Assembly: GCA_029582265.1 (NCBI GenBank)
Contig: CM055834.1
Location: 3,100,001 to 3,164,000 of the forward strand
Origin: Zoroaster sp. YZ-2022
Taxonomy: Eukaryota; Echinodermata; Asteroidea; Forcipulatida; Zoroasteridae
Reading direction: 5' to 3'
DNA length: 64,000 nucleotides
Part shown: positions 53,601-59,600 of the stretch, piece by piece
How the letters are laid out: the number at the start of each line of letters is the position of its first letter
Position numbering within the stretch: the stretch's first letter is position 1
The notes under the pieces: generated by a model
What the model saw: the letters and a program-made list of their open reading frames with translations, nothing else
Database searches by the model: none
What the model was told of the DNA's origin: nothing
Position numbers and translations under genes: made by a program

Positions 53601-56600
53601 ATCTAAACCATTCACTAGACTCAACACAGACCTACAATCATATGTATTTAATCACAGTATTCCTTTAATCACGGTACAACATGTTATAAAAATGTATCAT
53701 GGTTTCACAGATATTACTTGAGATGTCTACAGAGTGATTTATTAATACCCGATTTAAATTCTGGCAAATATAAGAAACAGGTGGTTTATGGTCTCAAGTT
53801 CTAATTTAAATTGGAATATTATTTCAAGAGGTATAAAAACTCACACAGCTAATGCAATGGGCATCTTAGGCCAAACAAAAAAAACAGTTGTGTTTCCGGT
53901 TACCCAACCCAAACTAGAAAATCACGCAGAACCTATATCTTTTTATTCGAAAAAAATCATAAAAAATAAAAACTTATGATGCCGAGCCTAAATTTTGTGT
54001 ACATCGTCCTGTATTTTTTATTTTTTTTATTCCGACAAAGCCAATTAAAGAATGTGCAATCAAGAAAGAAACCGCAAGACTGAGTTAATTTATTTTGTCT
54101 TTATTGGACTTGCCTCAAAACTGTCTAAGAATGATCAAAACGTCATGATAATTTTCAGGCGAGCGGCACTTCACACACACGAGGCCTATGTTCACATTTT
54201 GTGAGTGACATTATCCAAATCGCGTAACAAATATTTCTATTGGTTGTATGACAAGGTATGTGTTCTCGTTCGGCCAATAAGAAAACATTTTACGCGCTAT
54301 AGGCATTGCAGTGCGTAACAAATATTTCTATTGGTTATATGATGACGTATTGTTCTCGTTCGACCAATAGAAAAATTTGGTACGCGCTATGCATAGGGCA
54401 TTGCACAACATACTAACTGCAGTGAGATAGTACATAGTCTGAGTGCCTTCCAATGACTGGATCAAAATAGCGTGCTGGATGAGAATGTAATTGGTGACAA
54501 TCGGTATTTTACATGCCATGTTTTGCAGGTTTCTGTTTTTGTTTGTTAGAACAGAAGTTTTTGTTTGTTAGAACAGAAGTTTGTTAGAACACCTTAAGTT
54601 ATTTTACAAACGATCTTTGCTTTACATGTGCATTTCTTCTTCATACCTCAGCATATAAGCCGCCCTTTTGTAAAATTGTTTCGTTTTCCAATAAATAACA
54701 TTATTTATTTATTTATTTATTTCAAAATATTTAACCTGGGTAGGCCATTTACCTTACGGTATTCTTCCTAGGCGCCCAGGAGATACAAAAGTAATACAAT
54801 ACTATACAAAAAATAAGAAAAAAAGAACTTAATATAGATACTACAGATAACTAAATATTTAATGTAGATACAGATGTCTTTATACATTTAAAACAATCTT
54901 TTAATGAACGTTTAAAGCTTAATATAATTATCACCAGCCCCTTTTATTACATTTGGTAATTCGTTGTAATACGAAGGTCCTACATATTGAAAAGACTGTC
55001 TAAAAAGTTCCACTCGAGGTTTTGGAACATAACATATTAGCTTGAACATTACGGGTATTATAAAAATTAAAATCAGAAGCCGTCGATATAAAAATCAGAC
55101 ATATAATTAGGGGCTGTACCATTTAAACACCTATACATTAAAATACCATTAAAATAATCTCGTCTCTGAGTAACTGTAGGAATATTTAACATTTTAAGAA
55201 GGTCATATGGACTAATATTCCAATCGTAGTTATTTGTCAGTAGGTGTGCCATTCTGTTTTGTAAGCGTTGAACTCTGTTTAATTGTACATCAGGTGCATA
55301 GCCCCATATAGTTATACAATAATCAATGTGGGGTTGAATTGTTGTCTTGTATACAATCAATAAATGTTCAGGGGGAATTTTTTTCTTTAAATTACGTAAT
55401 ATATAAATACCATGACCCAACTGTTTACAAATAGTAGATATATGACGTTCCCATGACATACATGTATCATTACATATTGTTACGCCAAGATATTTAGTAT
55501 ATTGAACCTGATTTAATTGCTCATTATTTACTATTAAATTTAAATTATTGTCATTCACTGACCTTGTAGTGGTTTCCATACAACACAATTTATTAACATT
55601 AACATGTCATTTATTTTTACATAACCATTTTTCTATATTGTGCAAATCATTTTGAAGTGCAGTTTTAGCATCATAAGCGTTATCTGCTTGAGTATAAATT
55701 ACAGTATCATCAGCAAAAAGATTACATTTACTTTATGTCATACAAGTCGGAAGATCATTTATAAATAATAAAAACAATATAGGCCCTAAAATAGAACCTT
55801 GAGGCACACCACATTGTATTTCCTTGAATGAAGACATGTTACCATTTACTTTAACTGCTTGTTTATGTTGTTGTAAATAACTTTTAAACCATTGCAAACT
55901 CAAATCTTTAACACCATAATTATCCAATTTTTTCAAAAAAATTTCATGATCAATAGTGTCGAAACATTTTTGGAGACACAAAGCATTAGTTTCATCAATG
56001 TTAATACCTTCTAAAATATCTGAAACAACTTTGTGTATGGCAGTGTTTGTAGAATGGTTCTTTAAATAAGCAGACTGTGCAGTAGGTAGTTATAAATTAC
56101 TGACCGTAATCAAGTTATTGTTGGTATGTGTATTTCTTCATTCATAACTGATATATAATAATAATAATGTATAGATTTATATAGCGCACGTATCCACCAA
56201 CTAAGTGGCGCTCAAGGCGCATTATATTATTATCCCTGCTCATAAGGCTAATAAGGCTCATAAATCATTCCTGAAACCATCTCAGCTCCCTGGGGAGTAT
56301 ACAGCTCAATTGCTGCCATTTCTAGCGCATAGAGAGCAAACCATCTCTGCCTTCACAGGTACCCATTTAACCCCTGGGTGGAGAGAAGCAATTATGGTTA
56401 AGTGTCTTGCTCAAGGACACAGGTGTCACGGCCGGGGCTCGAACCCACACTCTGCTGCTGGCAACACCAGAACTTGAGTTCAGTGCGCTAGACCACTCGG
56501 CCACGACAATCCACTGGCTGTGCTAGACAGTGTATTAACTATAATTAGAGTAACTCTGATATGAAACTGATTGAATACTGCGTGCATACGCCGTATATGA

Positions 56601-59600
56601 TGGACCAGTTAAAAACCTGGCGGACCAGTCACAATTCAAACCTACTGGTCCTGCTGGACATTGAAATGTAAATGTTATGTTTGTTTTGCTTGACATGTCG
56701 GTAAACAATAAATGGGTGTTAACGGAAGCCTTTCAAAAAAAAGTGGCTTGCTCTTGTGTATTTGTACTCACAACCATCTGCTTTCTAAATTCAGATATTC
56801 TTAAACCACTCAACCAGTGAATATACAGTGCTAATAGGTAGTATTAACATACATGTATACAGTATTAAATCTGACATTGTCACTTATTACCTGTTGCAAA
56901 TGAGTGTGCAAATTTTTTTTAAATAAAACAAAATTGACCGTCATCCCACCCTAATATTTTTGGCTACAAAAATTTAGAGGAAAAAAAAAAGATTTTACCC
57001 ACCTACCCACCCTAATTTTTTTTCAGTGTAATAGGAAACACAAGTATTTATTTTTCTTTGGCCTTATATTAATATTATTAAGATGATAAACTTATCATTC
57101 AACATGGGATGAATAATGTCCTGTATGTCCATGGGCGATGGTCACAACCTACACCATCATTTATTATCATTGCCCATGGTCATTGCCATTGGCCACAACC
57201 CTTATAATTATCCTGTAGAAAAGACGAAGCCTCAAACTTTTATTCCCATTCATAAATATTTTTGTATTGCAAAAGAACCAGGAAGAAACTGTCAAAAACC
57301 TTGGCTTGTGATGAGTCTGCGTGATGTAAATGCAAACTTCTACACTGTGATTGATTCAATCCCACGTTGTGAGCCGAATAAAACACCCCCACATGATTAG
57401 TTTCATCCAATCAGATTGTCTTAATTGTCTTTGGCATTTATGAATGTACTATAAAGCACAATGAATATAATATAAAGGTGTACTTACCTGATTCATGAGA
57501 GTATTAATCATGTGTTGATATGCTCTACCACTGCTTACAATGTGACGTTTTGCTGGTTTATTGTCTCGATGACTCACCTCTTTCTTAGGCTCAAAACAAC
57601 ACAGCAAGCCAGCTAGTAAAGAATAGTAAATCAAGTAGAATCCATGTAGAAACAATCAAAAAGCAAAGTCAAGAGAAACTTAAAACTACTATTTGTATTC
57701 TTAAAAAAAACAGACTTGACCATAGTTTCCCATAAATCTTACTTGGAGAAGGTATAAAACATCCCGTGATATCTTTCTGTCTGATTTACAGACATTTTAC
57801 CACAAGTGTATATTGGATTTATCTAGTACAGACCCACTAATCACTAGAACATTACATGTAGTAAATGAATAAGACAATAAGTCAGATACCATATGAGTAA
57901 AAGCCAACAAATAAATGGACAAGCTGTTTCCTACTTCTAGTCAGTAAAACAAAACTAAGTACATGTACAATAAGCCAGTTATCAAATAACGCAGCTCCTT
58001 AATTGAAACTAGCCAACTAGTAAATATAAAGCCATTTAACACAATACAATAACACAAGTACAATACGCCAACAAGTTGTATACCAAGTACAGGAGTTAAA
58101 ACAACTCAAGTACAATCTTACCAGGAAAGGAACAAATTCTTGTAAATTAAAAAAAATCCTTTCAGAGCCTTTATCTCAAATATAACTCAAATTAAAGGGA
58201 CAGTATCGTCACGATCAGATCTAGATTAAGGTGAACAGTGCTTGAAATAATATGACCTTATAATATACATGTAATGTGGGTATTATTTTCAATCACTGAG
58301 TTAATCTAAAACTAGCATTCCGAATCTGTTAAGCAAAGCTATGTATTAATACTATGCAATGTACTGATATTTTGTTAACAAAGATGCTAGCATGACATGT
58401 AATCAGCATGTCTAGCCTACCTGCCAAGCCGTCTTTAAGTCCAGGTTGTTTAGCTCTCTCAAAGTGATTCAATAAGACAGATGGAATATTATCAAATGAT
58501 CTGCTCTGATTGGCAGGTTGTTGTTGCTTTCCCTTAATGGAAGACTTATAAACCCCTCTTGGTAAATTCTTGACCTCTTCTACTAGCAATGATGACATAA
58601 ATACCTGGTAAGCTGAAATAAACCAAATAAATCATCGCTTTGGATTCTAAATTATTATATCAATGCTATATTTAATTAAATTTTTAATTTAAAGGGGGAC
58701 TGTCGTGGATTTAAATCAAACAGTTAAATATGTGATCGTTTTATTCTTTTATATCAGTAAAAGATTAATAAAATTTTTGTTTTGTGTTTTTATTGTTTTT
58801 GAGAGTGCTATTTTACCATTGTAAAAATGCCCCCCACTTTTACTAGTTGTTCCCGCCCTGCACGGAGGAGCTGTTCGTGACGCCATGTCGGGAAGAGAAA
58901 TTTGGCTCAAAACTCGGCTCAAAATGATCGCTGCACAAAACTGTATGAGCCGATGGACCTGACCACTTTACTCTTGTCAGTCGAACTTTGCTCGTCCAAA
59001 TACGGCGATATTTTGGGTCACTTGGGAACAGATGAAGGCTAACACTGTCTTTGGTGGTGTTGCTGCATCCTGCAGCAACACATCTTCCCGGCATTTTATT
59101 AGTTCCGGAAACAAAAATCACGGAAGAAATGAAATCGACACTACGTGTGTGAAACGTTTGTATGTACATGTACATCATGTACACATCGGATCTTCCCGAC
59201 CTTACGTCACATATCTTATGCAAATGAAGCTTCCACCATGGGGCGGGGTTGCCTCCCCCAAACACTTCAAACATTGTTTTAAAATACTTGTACTCAGAAA
59301 TCAATGATTAAATAGACACAGGTGGGTCTCAAAAACAATATTTTATTACAAAACGCCTTAAGTAAATGATGTCAGTCCCCCTTTAATTTTGCAAGTGACT
59401 ATCAAATGGATGTCAAGTTCATGAAAACTTGATTTATCTTTGTCCAGTATATCAATTACTTTATTTGCTCAGTATCACTTTGTAATCCAAAAAGATACAA
59501 TAAAGGAGAGGAAAGCTTGCTACTGTATCTCCAGTAATGACATAATAATCATGAAGAAGCACTCTCATTAAAGCACATTTCAAAAGTCAAAACAACAAAA

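Noticed and set aside
57116..57400. 94-codon plus-strand ORF
   Set aside because: Low-complexity His/Met-rich sequence, no domain, no context for a gene.
58843..59094. A host THAP gene
   Set aside because: The domain sits inside TTAA-flanked inverted repeats, lacks the AVPTIF tail and has no further exons, so a transposon remnant is the better reading.
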